This document shows, in pieces, positions 36,488 through 50,600 of a stretch of DNA of 64,000 nt (positions are counted from its first letter, which is position 1; each line of letters opens with the position of its first letter). This DNA is from Ascaris suum. Its lineage: Eukaryota; Nematoda; Chromadorea; Rhabditida; Ascarididae. The stretch spans positions 6,929,260 through 6,993,259 of the forward strand of contig CM024178.1 in assembly GCA_013433145.1 (NCBI GenBank). Reading direction: 5' to 3'. The notes below the pieces were generated by a model, which worked only from the letters and a program-made list of their open reading frames with translations, had not been told where the DNA came from and did not search any database. Both the position numbers and the translations under genes were made by a program.

Positions 36488-38430
36488 ATGCGGCTTGTGA
36501 ATATTTTAGTAGTTACAGCACGAAACGTTAGCTCATCGTTGAAGAATCTCGCAATGCCATTGAGTTCGATTGCAGACGTCGATATTGATCCACAAGGAGT
36601 GTTCAAGTATATCCTCATTAAGGTAACAGTTAGTCTACCTGGTTTTCTTAATTATTTATACCTGGTGTGAATTCCTTTTCTGCCATTGGCAATTTTTTGC
36701 GATTTTTGTATTGAATTTGATCAAATAGCTAGGTTTCTCGCTCACTGATATCGATTTGTGTTTTTTTTTTCATATCTGGGAAAATTGGTATTTTAATACC
36801 AATGATTTCGGAGTTCATTCCTTGGAAAGCTGGATTACAAAAAAAAACATAAAACCCCTGTTTGATCCGAAAAGCTTTTTTCTTCTAGAAATATAAATCT
36901 TGGTCGTCTCATTCACTCCTGCTTCGGACTTAGTTCTACTCCTGGAATTTTTCTCTTAGCTATAGATTTGGGGATCATGTTTAGGTAATGATTGTTTTTA
37001 TTACCGGGCCAATCGTAAATAAGTGGGCGCTCGTTCCATTCACAGAACCTATTTATTTGCTGCCGTTTAATCCATATAGTGAAAAATAAAATAAAATCTT
37101 CTGTTTGAGGCATTAATTGATAAAGTTACATCCAACGACGAGTAAATGTCCAGCTCGGTTTTCGATCCGTTTTCGTTGAGAAGCTCCTCAAGTGCATTTT
37201 ATGTTCAGGTGATTTTTATGAGTAAATTGCAGGTAACTGAAAAAGCGTCAAATGAAGAAAAACTCATTGTCCGAGGATATAAGCGATGTCATTTCCATGG
37301 AGATGTATTCGAAGAAACTGAGAATGCTGTTGGCTCCGATTTCAATTTGAAGTGTTTGGGTGGAGGACGTATCAGGCACGAGCCCGATAAACGCGAAATA
37401 CTTGTTTATGGATATTCACAGGTGAGTGGGACAGGTTTTTCAAGGGTTTTTTAATCTTGTGATGTTGCTGTCTTTGTAAGCGTTTATTGTTTATCATTTT
37501 TGTTTAGTTGGTGTTATGATGGTAAATGTGTGCAGAGCGTCATACGGTCATATCCGGCAGAAGAAAAATCCTCTCACTATGACGCTGAAATCGGCCGGTG
37601 TGGCCTTAATTTTTGCACAGCCGAAAATCACGGTGCAGGGAGGGATATCAGGTGATATGGCACCTTTATTGCACTGCGGTGAAAAGAATGCTGTTTCTCC
37701 TGTGATCAGGCAAGGGTTGATGCTTGACACCATTCCAGAACAAAATTTACTGTACCTGGTCGTCTTACTGTACTCGCCGGCTGTATGATGTCCTTAACAA
37801 TTAAGCCTATTAGCGGCGTTCATCAGCAAGCACGTTTTGACATAAGACTTGGAAAAAAATAAAACCTGCAAATAAGGCTGCAAGTGTTTATCAGTTAATT
37901 CATTGCAGCTGTAATTTGCTATGTGCGCGTTATTTGCTCATTGCCTCTAAAATCCGGATTGATCATCAATTTGACTGGGATGTTTTAAAATGAAGGCTTT
38001 GATATGCATCGCAAAGAAGCCTTTAAAATAATAGACATGTTTTGGAGTATGATGCTTCATATCTTTTTTTTTTAATTCTAGAGATCCCATCTTTGATTCT
38101 TCTTTTGCCTCTTTTAATCATTTCTTCCATTCTTGCATCAGCATATTGCGGTGAAAGTTCATAGTGAGCGGCGAGCGAAAATTTAATGCCTCAATGGCAT
38201 TGAATTTTCTCTTTCATAATTAATTCTATTTAACGCATAAATCTTTTCATGTATTATACGTTGATGTGCACTATTGAATATGATAGAATATTGACGTAAG
38301 ATCTTCATATAATTTTACTTGCGTATCGTAATTGCAGGGTTACGGTCCAGCTGATCACCAAAAAAGCGTCAATATACTCAAAACCAAGTATCCCGACTAT
38401 AAGATAACGTTCTCGAATGAAGGCTATTAA
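36488..38430 (+). CDS. phpt-1: 14 kDa phosphohistidine phosphatase (PHPT1/janus family)
   Basis: PHPT1 removes phosphate from phosphohistidine in proteins. Exons 36488-36622, 37233-37421 and 38338-38430 join in phase 0 to 138 residues (human 125). Diagnostic motifs: [15 protein letters not shown] (substrate-binding Lys), [17 protein letters not shown] (the His in FHGD aligns with the catalytic His), [26 protein letters not shown], and the C-terminal [13 protein letters not shown]. The first ATG lies 6 nt after a TTTTCAG site, which suggests spliced-leader addition. It adds about 20 residues ([19 protein letters not shown]) before the usual start. Translation could instead begin at the Met at 36554. 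Cytosolic or, if the N-terminal extension is used, possibly mitochondrial. Confidence 0.95.
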
Positions 38431-40480
38431 AATTCAGTTCAGTCAGCAGCCGCAGGGTGGTCATGCTATTGTCTTCTTCTGCAGAGTTTATGCATCAACT
38501 ATTTTCTGCGATAAGAAACCTTGTCGGTGAATGAAAGGATTGTTTTTATTTAGGCAGTTCGATTTGTTGCATTATTTGGCTTGTCCAAAAATATACGGGA
38601 ATTTTCGATGATTTAATTGGACATTTCCTATGCGACAATGTGTTATTAAAGTATTGTCGTAATTATTAATTAACCTCGTTTGTAATGATTACTTTGTAAT
38701 CTCCGAATGATCGATAAACATTTTCGGAGATGTTTGATCTGATGTAAACATATAAATGCGTTCTATGAAGCGTGTAATATAGATAAATTGTTCTTGACGC
38801 AATCTTTTCCTTCAGTTCTTTCGATATTCGTTGTTAACGATTATTATTAATAACTTGGCGAATGTTGCATCGAGGTAGATATTTTGCTTCTTCTAGAATT
38901 CATCTGGTTAAATAGCATAATAGGAATATCGATTGTAGGGGAGTGTTTTGTGATGTTTTGAGGTAAATTTACACTTAGCTGGCACTTCGACTTGAATTGC
39001 TTATATTGATTTGAGCTGATTTTAAATTTTTATCATGTAGGTTCCTTTTCGTAGAAGACAGCACCGTTTGGCCTAGACTTTTATTTAACTGGCTAAGTTT
39101 TTATATTCTTTGCGATAGTTGAGCTGAATCTTTGAAAGTGCAAAAGGTAAAGGTGAAGTTTAGGCGGAAGTTCTACTCGGCTTTTAATGACGAATTAAGA
39201 ATGCTGCGAATAAAGAGGAAACACTACGATCGGCTTGTTTCAATGTATAGCTACTACAAGGAAAGCAGTGTTTGTTTGGTTCAGATCTCTTTTTTTTCAT
39301 TTCAGAAAATAGCGCACAGCTGTCAATAAGTAACGTTGGGAATTTACTAGACACTTACGGAGGCTGCCGAGAATTGTTCGGTCGGTAAAGATTGTTTTAC
39401 TGAGGTTCCTTTTGACTACAGGTGGTCTTATTTTAAAAGAAGTTCTGATGAGCTGGTGTGCACGCGCAACGACATCGAGTTCTTGTGTGTTCGCACATGT
39501 ACGTCGATTACAATCAACAACCGCGAGAATAGCCGAATTGAATCGTTCGTTCGCGGATGGTTGTGTACACGTCACATCGACGAATGTGGAGAATGGCGAG
39601 CGATGCGTGCTGAGGCTACAGTTGGCAAATGGTCATTTAGTTTAGTCAGGTTTAATTGCTGCGATGAACAAGTATCACCATTCGTTGATATGTTTATCGA
39701 CAAAACTAGTCTCGATTCGCCTTCAAATCTACTCTCGCTACATGCACGCATTCCATTCCTTTCGTGTCGCTCCCTCCTCCTATTCCTTGCTACTTCCTAA
39801 TTCCATTGTTCCCACCAACCTACCCCCCCCCCCAATCTTTCTTAATATTTTATTGTGGTCAAGTATAGTAATGCGGTCTTCCCTCATAAGTGTTTGTGCA
39901 ATAGCAGTTTACTTTTCGGAAGATAAGTTCATTCGCGAAGATCCTCATCTGATCCATACTGTTTCCAGTCAGCGTTGAGCGATTGTTGTTGAACATAAAA
40001 AATAATCATTAAACTGAATGTAGTCTTATTATACATTTGTTGGCACTTTATCACGGCGATTGAACTCCGATGGCTGAGCGTTTACAGTGGTATTCCATTG
40101 ATCTAGGTAGGTGGTAAACGTAGTTTTAGGGAACCGTAATTAGCGATATGGAAGATCCTCGAACTTCATGTGCAGCATGCCCGATGGCGCCGATAGCGAT
40201 GAAGATATAATAGCCTAAGCCCTGTTCTGTGACCAACAAGTAGCGTTTTCCGATGTATCAGTCTAAACCAACATTTGGCTGTGGAACTGGAATTCCATTT
40301 TCATACCTTCCATTTACAACTGTGACTTCAGTGACCCAGGCGCTCCACTTGCTTGTAAAACTATTATCTCTAGCTGCGCAACAGCCCACAGTCCCATTTC
40401 CTTTTCCACTTTATCTCGTCGATCTCGTCTAATTTAGAATTTGACTACGCTTCTTAGTATGGAAGTAACTTCCGGCTACC
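38431..40480. other. Intergenic; one region open in several frames
   Basis: From 39410 to 39660 the sequence is GC-richer and open in at least three frames including the minus strand. The frame at 39456-39800 is Cys-rich and follows an ACTACAG site at about 39421, but I recognise no family. It may be an exon of an unrecognised gene. A C12-13 run sits near 39823. Confidence 0.4.
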
Positions 40481-43400
40481 ATGTTGAGTGTGGCAATTCT
40501 ACCCCGTCAAGTTTGGGATGTGATGGCAGCGAATAGTATGATAGTGATTTCGAGGGAAGGAGGACTGTCTATCGGTGGTCTGTCATTACAGCAATAATTA
40601 TTGTTTAGCAAGAACCACTCGTTTGAGAAATGAGTTCGTGTTACCTGTCGACGCAATTGAAGGATTGAAAAATGCTCTTATCGATTGTTCACGCCTTCCC
40701 AAACAACTCCAATATGAGGCTGATCAGGTGAATGATTTCGTTTATCTGATCTACTTTTTATTCTTTTTAGTTGTTTGCCAGAAAGTGGTTTATCAGCATT
40801 CGATAAGAGTGTGAAATCTATTTAACCGATTGCAGACCCTAAACCTTAACAGATATCCATATCGGAAGTTGCTTTGAAGTCTGAAGCAGTCGATGAGTTA
40901 GGGAGTGTATGTCGATTTCGTGATATTATCCCACTGATTGTTTCGGTTAAAAGACGTTAAAAAGCGCCGTTATTTGTAGACGGCATAAAAGCATTTCTCT
41001 TAGCGACAAATATTTCATCAGTGAGCTTTTTAGGGCATTTCGAATTTACATTTGCAGAACGCACTGTGACGATGTTGTGTCTGTGAGTATGTCTATGAGT
41101 GTCTGTCTGCATGTCCGACAGATCCGGTTTTGAGCTAATAGAGGTGGTTTTGTAGAGTGTTGTAATTGTTTACTACACCCTAGGATGACCCGGCAGTAGC
41201 TTTCAAGTCGACGCAGGAAATCTGAAGAAAGTTCAACATTTAAAATTATAGACGTCATAGTTTAGTAAAGATGTGTTTCTATGGTGCCAAATTTGTAAAA
41301 GTTTCAGTTGAATGAAATGTTGTCACAGCGCCGTTTCCCGGCCACTCCGGAGGAAGTACGCGAGGCGCGTAAACGAATAAGGAAATCATTAGAAGAAGAG
41401 GAAGGCGGTGAAATTAATGACGATATGTTCAGCCAAAAAGTGGCACGTTTTTTTTCTTATTAGTATAGTGATTGTTGATATCAGATTCTTGGAATTGCTA
41501 TTGTTATTACTCTTATTACCACTATTCATTATTATTATTATTTTTTGATATTGTTACGAAAATAGTAGCACTCAGATTTGCAAAAGAGGTAAAATAAGTA
41601 ACTTAATGCAGATAGTTCTGTTTGTTATTGTCGGCTGTTTAGTTTATTGTGTTGTATTTAGCAAATTGCATAAGTATATAAGTATATAACTTCAGGTAGA
41701 TGCGAAAGATGCGCACATAAAGCGACAAGTCGAGAAACTATTGCGTCGAACTCGTTATAATTGGCGCCCATTGGATTTCGAGTCGAAGGAAAGTGCAGCC
41801 GTTTATACACTAGCCAGGTTCTTTTGCTTGTCTGTCCGTTTTTCGGAAGGTGGGGGAAGGGGGTTGTGCTCAGATTGGCATATTTATGGGCAACCGCACT
41901 ATAGTTCATAAGGCGTTTTTGAAACCAAGTGATGTCTTCTAATTGAAGCTTTCTCTGTGATTTCATCACTTTTGTTGCCTTACTTGTGCGTTCACCTTCA
42001 TTGTCTTTAATATGGGATATTATCATATCAAAGCTTTTATTTGTAGATGGGCACAGCTGCTATAATTCATTTATTTATGTGCAGAAGAGTTTTTTAGGCG
42101 TTTAGTCAGAGGTCAATTTACGATTCGAAAAAATAAAAAGGTTTTTAATATTTTGGGGGATCTGCCTGTGATTAGATTGTTTTAGTAGTTTATCTCGTCT
42201 TATAATTTAAGGGAAACATACAAGCTTTTAGAACGAAAAATTTATGTTAATGGTCGTTGCATGATTCAAAACAGCAGCGTGATTTAGGATCGAAATAGAA
42301 TTATCTCATTTACGAGTACTTTGGCATAGTAATATTTGGGATTTGCCTTATGAAGAGAAGAAAGTAAGATAGGCCTTACGCGAAGATATGGGGATAAAAA
42401 ATTGTATTGGAGGGTTGGTTAAGCAAGTGCCTTTTATCATCGATTTTCCAGGCCGTCTCTTCGAGTGTTTAAAAAGTTGCTTTGAAACTCTCGAAGGAAA
42501 ATTTTTAAGAGGGAACGAGCGGCCTCCGTGAGAACCTGAGAGTTCTAGAAATGTTGAGGGAGGAGTTGCAGATGAAGATTTTCCTATGTGACCTCGAAAG
42601 TTTGCCTACCTCCGGTGCAAAACTTCCTTAGTCGGATGTACTATTCGAATCAAGTGGCAGGTTTCCACGACTCGGTTTTTCTTCTCGCAAGGGAGGTTCT
42701 AAATTTTACTGTTCGTGGACATTGACGGCGTTGTGACTGGGCAGCTTATTCAGCAATCTGATTCCTCTCACGAGCAGAGTTACTGTAACGCACATGAATG
42801 TGAAACGAGTGTGAATTTTCTGCTAGGATCATTACGGCGGTTTGAATTTATTGTAATTAATGACGTCACTTTCCACGTTGAACTTTTGCATTTTTATTGC
42901 AGATTGGCAGCAAACTTTGCGGAGGTTCGCAGTGTTCTAAGCAAGTTTGAAGGAGCCGATTTTGTGCCTCGTACTGTACTCGATTACGGTAGCGGGTGTG
43001 GCGGTGCATTCTGGGCGGCTCACGACCTTTGGGGCGACCAGGTTGAGGAATACCAGCTAGTTGAACCAAACGATCATATCAGCAAGTTTTGCATCGACGT
43101 CTTACGGGTAATTTTCAGATGTGTTTATAATGCTTAAGCTGTTATTCGGCTACAGGTAAGGTGATGAGTTGCACACTGCCGGATAAGGAGGTGAAGGCGT
43201 ACATCTGAGAGTCATTTGGCTTTTGCTTACGTTTTATTCTCGACTCAGAAGGTTGGTTATGACCTGCCAAAGAATCGGTATTCTAAGTGTGAAGTAGGTA
43301 AGCAGGGTGAAGCAATTGTCACGGCTGACAGAAATCTGCCAGTCGAAAAAATGGACAAAAAATAAAGTAAAAAAGAAGAAATATTCATGCTTCATATTTG

Positions 43401-46400
43401 CAGTCGATTCTGGATGACACTTTTATCATCTTGAGTTTGTTTAACTCATACACCAATCCGCAGTGATTGTAAATGGACGATGAGGTTTTCTGAAATTCGT
43501 TTTAGCTTTTTTCTTTTTGATTATTCATGGGCAAGTTCTTTCACATTTGAGCTAACCAAATCTTGCCCCTTTTTTTTGCTTTTTCCGCCGCGTTGTTCAC
43601 AACCGACGAATTGACCCACAGAAGGGATGGAAGGAATCGCTATACATAATCATCATATTATGACCCTTAATTTCTTCTTTCTAACTTTCTAGTTTTACAA
43701 ACGAGTATGAATGATTTCATTAACATCTGATGTGCCCTTCTGGTGACTTGACATTGTCGTAGCATTATATAAAATAATAGAAGCTAGTATATTGGTGCTG
43801 TTGTAATCAGTATATAAACAGAGTAAATAGCCGATGAATAAAGTTTGGATTAAGGGTAGGAGTGATAATCCGGATGAAGCACTAGTACATCGGAATATCA
43901 CATTTCGACGTCATTTGGCACCATCGCCGAGCAATCGATTCGATTTAGTGATTGCACATCGCGTGCTCGTTGAATTGGCTTCACATGATGCTCGTATCGA
44001 CTTGATCACTTCATTATGGAATAGAACTAACAAGTTGGTTCCTGCATTTTGTTTTTTTTTCTTTGAATTTTTCAAAGAGAAGCCTTTATTCTGAATTTTT
44101 CTCTTAATACGATTGTTTCGTCCTGAATTACCGTAAATGTTTCAGGTAGTTTGTTCATGTTTTTCTCAGCTTTATGATGATGTCATTCTTCAAGATTTCA
44201 GTAATGTAATGATAATTTTTCGCGTTAAAAACTTATAATCGGTTGAAAATAGTTAGCTGTGATAAAAAATATATCTGCATTCGTTGGAATGTAGTTATAT
44301 ATAGTAAGTGAATTTGTTTGATATGATGCCCAGTGTTTCCCATAAATGTGGAACGCAAAATTTTCGGTAAGTGTGGGCACACAGCGATAAATAATACTCT
44401 AAAGTGGAAGAGCTGACGTTGTGCGCGTTTTTTCATTCGCTCACCACACCAAACAATTTCACAGATCGCGTCGAACGCCGTACAGATCTGCGGAAGTATC
44501 GTTCTTTTTTTGCTAATCAGTCGCTGTAGGATGCAACCCTCTCGATTGCAGAAAGCATGGAAAGTCGGTATAGGTTATCACCCTATGGTGTAGTTTTGAT
44601 TTTGTAGACGAAGTTTTGTGGTTCTGATTTCAGTTGTAATCGAATTGGAACTTGCTGTCGAGCTGAAGCTACCGAATAGGTGAAGATATACGAACGATCA
44701 GATAAAGCGTCGGCATAATGCACTTTATAAGCACACCTTGCAAAATGCATAAAGATGAGTTAAAACTTTGCAGTTGTAAGTTTGTCGTCTCGCCTCTAGG
44801 TTTGAAGAAAGATGTCGTTGTGATAATTGAATGCGCTGTTCTCGTAGTTGTAATAAGAATTTACAGATATTTGGTGATAATCGATTCGGATTTGGAGGAT
44901 AGTTTCAATGCGATAATGGAGGCACGGGATTACATCTTGATCGCAGGTTCGGAAGTTCATGCTGCCGAGATGAGAGAAATGCTTCACGAGATGAACATTC
45001 CGAATGGTGACGCTGCTGTGAAAATACTCGACGATAAGAATTTGACGAATTTTGAGCGATTTGCCCTCTTAAGAGAATTCGTTAGTCATTCTGTTTACGA
45101 AGCATTCGAATTATGGGTGAATGGTGGACGCATCTTAGCGCTTTTGTGTTATTCAGCTGATTAAATCGCCCCAGTAACTGCCGGCTGCTCATGTTGTGAG
45201 AGAATTGCTGCAACCTAATCCCTAATTTCCATGAGCGAATCTGAAAATTAAGTTATATAGGAGATATGAAGGGGAGTGTTTATGGGGATACGAAGACTAC
45301 GAAAAAAGTTGTGTGTCGATGGATAACCGAATAAAAGTTGTGCAAATGGGCAACCGATGAAGCGTTGTTAGTGAAACATGAATTCGAATATATTGCCTCA
45401 AGTTGGCCGATGAATTTATATTTCGTTTATGGAAAATGTTTTCATTCTTGAGCTCGTTAGCTGTAGAAGTTCCTAGCATTTTGAAAAAGGCTTGAATTTC
45501 TAGATTCCGGCGGAAGTGGATTTGCCGACTCGGTTGCCGACCGGTTTTGTGTTTGCTCCATGTCCTCATGATCAGGGATGCCCAAAACTGTCATCGAAGA
45601 ATGGGTAATATAACAATTTTGAAAGTTTTTTTTTGAACAGTTAGGGAAGCATCAACTCTCAAAAACGCTCTGGAAAGGGTTGCCAACTGAAACATGATTA
45701 GGTAAATCGATTATTACAGAAGCTTCAAGCGTACTTGCTCAAACCTGCTGGAAGTCAATGTCTAAGAAATGTAGTAAGTGATATGTATGCAGCAGTAATT
45801 TGTTGTTTTTGAACACACCGAATAAAACTATTGAGTACGAAAGTTCAGTCTTGAAGTGTCTTCAAAGGCCGAAAAGTTTGAATAGAAAGAAGCAGATGAA
45901 TGGCTTATGCGGGTGTGCAGGGTAACGATAACTCACCTCTCGGCGTTGCCCTGTAAAGGCCATATGAAAACGTGTCAGACCTGTTTTCCCATCTGGTCAA
46001 GGAAAAAGCGCAGAGACGATATTTCGTTATTTTGTCGCAAATGAAAGCTCTTGGATGCCAGGTAATGTGCAGATAACTTCATGATGCTTCATGATGCACC
46101 TGCGTTTTTTTTCGCATGCTTGACATGAGATTCTCAAAGCCTTTCCCTGATCGGATTTTCTTATTAGTCTATCATCGCCTTGCGTTTTTCTTTAGCTTCA
46201 TCTGGCATAATTTTTTTCATGTTTGTTGCATATCGTTTTTGCTGTTCAAATAATGGTTAATTTATAGAAGTGTTTGTAAATTTTCGACACGATGGCGTGA
46301 AATCAGGGCAGACGGTAAAGTCGGCAAACGTCGTGATGGAACGGCGATTGGATCTTTTGCTTATGTTATCATGCAGAAAGGCATCAGAGAACCTGTGGAG

Positions 46401-47288
46401 AATTTAGCTTGCCTGTTACAGGTATGTCTGTTTGAAGTGATTTCTGTGAAATTAGCACTATCATAATTTCGAGATTTTGTGTCGACATCGTGCGTTTATA
46501 ATCAGGGATCCTCGAGACTGTTCTCGACGAATAGTTGAGTGATTGAACTGGTGGCACCAAATGCATGTCTTTTCAGCATGCTTTTTGCTTCCCACCATTG
46601 GTGGAATTAAAAACCGCGGCGGGTAGTTAGATTCTCCATTCATTTCGAAGAAATTTTATGATCGCGAGAACCTGCTGATATGTGCCACTAATTTCTTCAA
46701 ATCTGATGCGAGATTCTTAGTTCTGTTTCAGGTGGTCCATTCAGACAAACACCTCACATGTACAGTATGTACACCGTTCATTGGCATTCAGCGATTCACG
46801 ATTTCAAAGCGAGCTGGACCCATCTATCAGAGCGTTAAGGCTAGGAAGCCTGGTCAGCTCCTACCAGTAACCGTACGTCTGCTTTATCCCATCTTTCCTT
46901 CACCTCTTCTTTTGGAAGCGAAAAGTTTAATGGATTTATTTGTTAGAGGACTCTGTGAAGAAAATAAAAAATAATCAGTGGAAAATGTGGCATGGGTAGG
47001 CGGCAATCGGACTGCACTTTTGTTCGGACGATATGGTGGCTGTTTTGGCAAGTGGTGGATTCGTATTCTATGTTATGGTGAATGTGGAGACTAGCGCCGG
47101 TTATTGGGGGCGGGAAGACTGTCCGAAGTGCCAAGAACCCGGTTTTTTTGTTATTTCTAAAGTAATTTGATTTTTTTTTGCATTAGCTACTACTGTTTCC
47201 CTCTTTTCAGATAAAACCGGTCGCATCTGAATCGCAGTTCGACGTTTACGAAGAAGCGATTAAAGGATTCGAAAAAAGTGCTCCGTAG
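40481..47288 (+). CDS. mettl-17: Methyltransferase-like protein 17 (Rsm22 family), mitochondrial
   Basis: METTL17 helps assemble the small mitoribosomal subunit and carries an SAM-methyltransferase fold plus an Fe-S cluster. Exons 40609-40727, 41308-41439, 41696-41817, 42903-43107, 43855-44033, 44867-45116, 45504-45604, 46268-46421, 46732-46872 and 47211-47288 are all phase-consistent. A 7-nt first exon at 40481-40487 would supply the ATG and give 495 residues with an MLTRTTRLRN-like presequence, but this is weak. Motifs: VLDYGSGCGGAFWAAHDLWG (motif I), RFDLVIAHRVLVEL, YLVIIDSDLEDSFNAIMEAR, FVFAPCPHDQGCPK, SVCKFSTRWRE, FAYVIMQKG, LTCTVC and KPGQLLPVT. The Cys residues of CPHDQGC, VCKF and CTVC correspond to the cluster ligands of the human protein. 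SAM is probably bound by the motif I loop. Confidence 0.94.
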
Positions 47289-47417
47289 TACTGAGTTTTG
47301 TTGCGGACTTTGCACTGTCTCAGATCACTACTGAATGTGTATATCATTTATGAGAATATATTCCGTTTATCGTTGGAAGGAAAAATGAAAGAGTGAACGG
47401 AGTCGCATACAACCTCT

Positions 47418-47654
47418 TTAGCCTAGAATGTCAACTTTTCCTATGTGGAAGGATATTAGACAAAGAAATTCCCACTCGAGCAGAATTTCACGCATTGGTC
47501 GTTTGCAGTCGTCTTGCTTCACTTCTTGAACTTCTAACTTCTTCAATCTCTGGTTGATGTCGAAGGTATGAGCATTCCCTGGGATTCCTGGTCCACTATA
47601 TTGCTGGGCAGGTGTGCCCAAATGCGACATCGTTGTTGTGTTTGGCCAGAGCAA
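47418..47654 (-). CDS. Hypothetical minus-strand ORF, 78 codons
   Basis: An internal Met gives a peptide starting MSHLGTPAQQYSGPG and including DINQRLKKLEVQEVKQ. The composition (Gly/Pro/Gln-rich head, then a charged helix) looks protein-like. No family was recognised, and there is no clear splice donor or signal. It sits 130 bp beyond the METTL17 stop, on the opposite strand. It could be a small gene, an exon, or chance. Confidence 0.25.
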   Translation of the reverse strand: MLWPNTTTMSHLGTPAQQYSGPGIPGNAHTFDINQRLKKLEVQEVKQDDCKRPMREILLEWEFLCLISFHIGKVDILG

Positions 47655-50600
47655 ACAGAATTGCTTTCCATCTCAAAAATGTGTTTATTTCATAATACGC
47701 AATCGGTTTCTGTAATTCCTTGTTCAGATCCACGATTATGACCCTGAATAAAGCACCATCATACTCACGCAAAAGCGGTTGAGCTCAGCAACAAAACATG
47801 ACTTCCACATTTTTGCATATGTACCTTTTCAAAGTGCATTGTGGCATGATCGCGTATGCGCGTACGTTTGTCTGTAGTGTCTGATCGTCTATCCAGTAGT
47901 TTCACTTATGTGACTGTAGAAACTAGGAGTTACTAGATTTGGCGGAAACAATGTAAACCGTAGGATGATCTCTCATACAATTTACACGCCCATAGAAGTA
48001 ACGAATATTTAAAGATGTTAAACAAATTTATGTGCGTTCCACGCTAATTGCATTGTAAGAAAACGAGTTGATCATAGAGGGTTTGTATGAGTGGCCGGTT
48101 ATTTGAGGTATTGATTGATAGGTATATAGGCTTATTTTATTATTTATCCGTACTTGTGAGAATACTAGTCAGATGAACGGTATGTGAAAACATATCCTGT
48201 CAATTGTTATGACATGCCGCTCCATTTTTTTTTCTGACTCGACCAATGTTAAAAGGAAGAGGCGATCAGGTGCAAATTCTAGGTATCTGTAAATTATCCT
48301 GCAAGTTACAGGACCATATACAAAATATTAGCATTTTGAAAGAGTATTTTCAGATTTTAGTGGGAAGAGTATCGAAGGAAGCAGGATTAGACATTTGCTA
48401 AAAATATCATCTCAGAGCTTATGTTATGTATACCTAATTGCACCCTTCTGGCTTTAGAAATCCCCGAGTTGAAACTATCGTTCAAATAGACTCACGGGAA
48501 ACTCGTCGTATTCTATGAAAATTGTCATGCTATAGAAGGTTAGTGGTACACTTCGAGACGAGAATGGAAGAGGAATAGGTTATTCTATTCTGTTAAGGGA
48601 AGGTTTGAGAGGAGACGCCATTCCTGCTTTTACTATATCTACTTTTTCTTATCATTTATCCTCTAAAAACGGTTGCAAGATTATATAGAAAATGTTGATG
48701 TTCCCGAAAAGTAGGTATTTTCACATCTTCGTTGACAAATGTATTGAGGGGAACAACATAAGATAGTATATGAGATATTCGTGGCGGTGATTCGATTCGA
48801 AATGTTAGGGCATCCGGTAGAGGCTACACAAATCGTAACGAACAGCCATGATGTATTTACTATTAAAGTTCTAAGATGAAGGCGCTCGCTGTTCGTTGAG
48901 CGGAATTTGCAGGCAGCTGCAGTGATGCCACAGATTTCAGGCATTTTCGAATAGCTATTTAGGACTTGAAGTATGTGCGGTTAACGATAATACAGAAGGG
49001 AGATTAACATGCAAAATGATACTCGTGTCCAACCGTGAACTTCGTATAAATGTGCTGGTGTACTTCGTGATTAAAAGTTTTCTGTATATAAAAGTTTTCT
49101 ACAAGGAGCAAATTCCCATCTACAGTGCTGTAAATGAGCAGAGATAATAAAGCTGTTGGTACTCACCAAGTTGGTTTTTCTTGGATAGTAAAATACTGTT
49201 TTGAAACGAATTTTTGCATGAACAAGTGCTGCAAATGCTCCGTTCGTGGAAAAAGGAATTAGGGACTTTGTTGCTTCAAATTTTTGATTTGCTTCACTCG
49301 GTTGCTTTAAGGGATGTCTCGGCTTCTGTAATTGATAAGAAGATATTAGTCATGAATCTGCAATCATCAAAGTGATTCATATGGTACTTCGGTAAAAATA
49401 TTTATACTCTTTCTCATACTCGATTCTTTTAACCGCTTTCGAGAATAACTGAAATCTTCGGAAAGCAACGAGGAATTTTCTATGCGATCGTGCAACGCCA
49501 CATTTCATTTAGAATGCTGGAGATCGTGCTCGTTGCAGGATGTCGTTTCCAATGCTGGAGATGAGCTGACTACTGCAGTCAAATGACCTCATATGGGGAA
49601 CTTAGAAGTATGCGTGCAGAAAAAGCGAATCAAGATTTCACACAACATTGCGATATTTTATAGCAATATGAAGGATGTACTGTTGCATAGCTCATCGCTC
49701 AAAGATGATTGGTCAGCTGTACGGTGATAAGCAATTAACAGAAGTAATATGCGTTGGTACTCACTGTATCTACCCCAAGGCAATTTGCATCCCATCCGAG
49801 ACAGTAGTCGGAATAAAAGTTGTTGTTTTGTTCAGCTCCACTGTTTTGCATCCTGAGAATTGTGTGTGAACAAAGTCATAAGTTTTCAAGGGATCTAAAC
49901 GCACCGTTATCTAAACGCACCATTGGCTACTTGTTGTTGGCGAATGACGGTGACTAAGTCGAAATGACCTCTTTCTGTTGGCTTTGCAGTGCAACATGCA
50001 GAATTCTTTGCAGTGGGGTCAAAGAATTTGAAGTGTGTCACAAGGTAAGGGTCAGCTCCGCTTGGCCTATCCAGTTATCCAGCTCTGCCTGAGAGTCTGT
50101 ACCTTCTGTTGAGATTCGGCCGAGTAAACTGCGAGATGACATAGGTATAAGGGCCATTAGTGTATCACTTAGACAGTAAGATGATAGGGACTCTTTTCGT
50201 AAGGATGGCTTCGATCTTTAACACAATCCTGTACCCGAGAACTCCACGCTGCCGTCCCCCCCCCCCCACCCCACGCGCTCCCATGGACACCTGTTGGCCC
50301 ACTCGGCCTTAAGACCAGTCCAGAAGCCGGAATGAATACCTGAGCACACCAACCCCCTGTCTATCCTCCCAGTTCTGCTTAAAATTAGCCTTACAATACA
50401 TGCTTAGTAGTCGTTTGATCCGCCTGTATGCTCTTGACCTTCTTTGACATTGCACGCTTGACCCCGATTTCACCGCAGTTGGTCGTCTTCCACTGAAATT
50501 TCCGTAGCGAAAGGTATCATTAGACCGACAAATGAATGAAGTTCTACCGACGATCGGGTAGAGCCCATGAGCGGTTTCTAGTTAGTTATTTTATCGGTAG

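Noticed and set aside
40575..40814. Extending METTL17 upstream through the open frame MVCHYSNNYCLAR
   Set aside because: It starts at GTG, and a TTGTTTAG acceptor lies inside it. The exon more likely begins at 40609.
45900..46060. Cys-rich open segment (KTCQTCFPIW) inside METTL17
   Set aside because: Flanking exons join directly in phase and reproduce the family sequence, so no exon is needed here.
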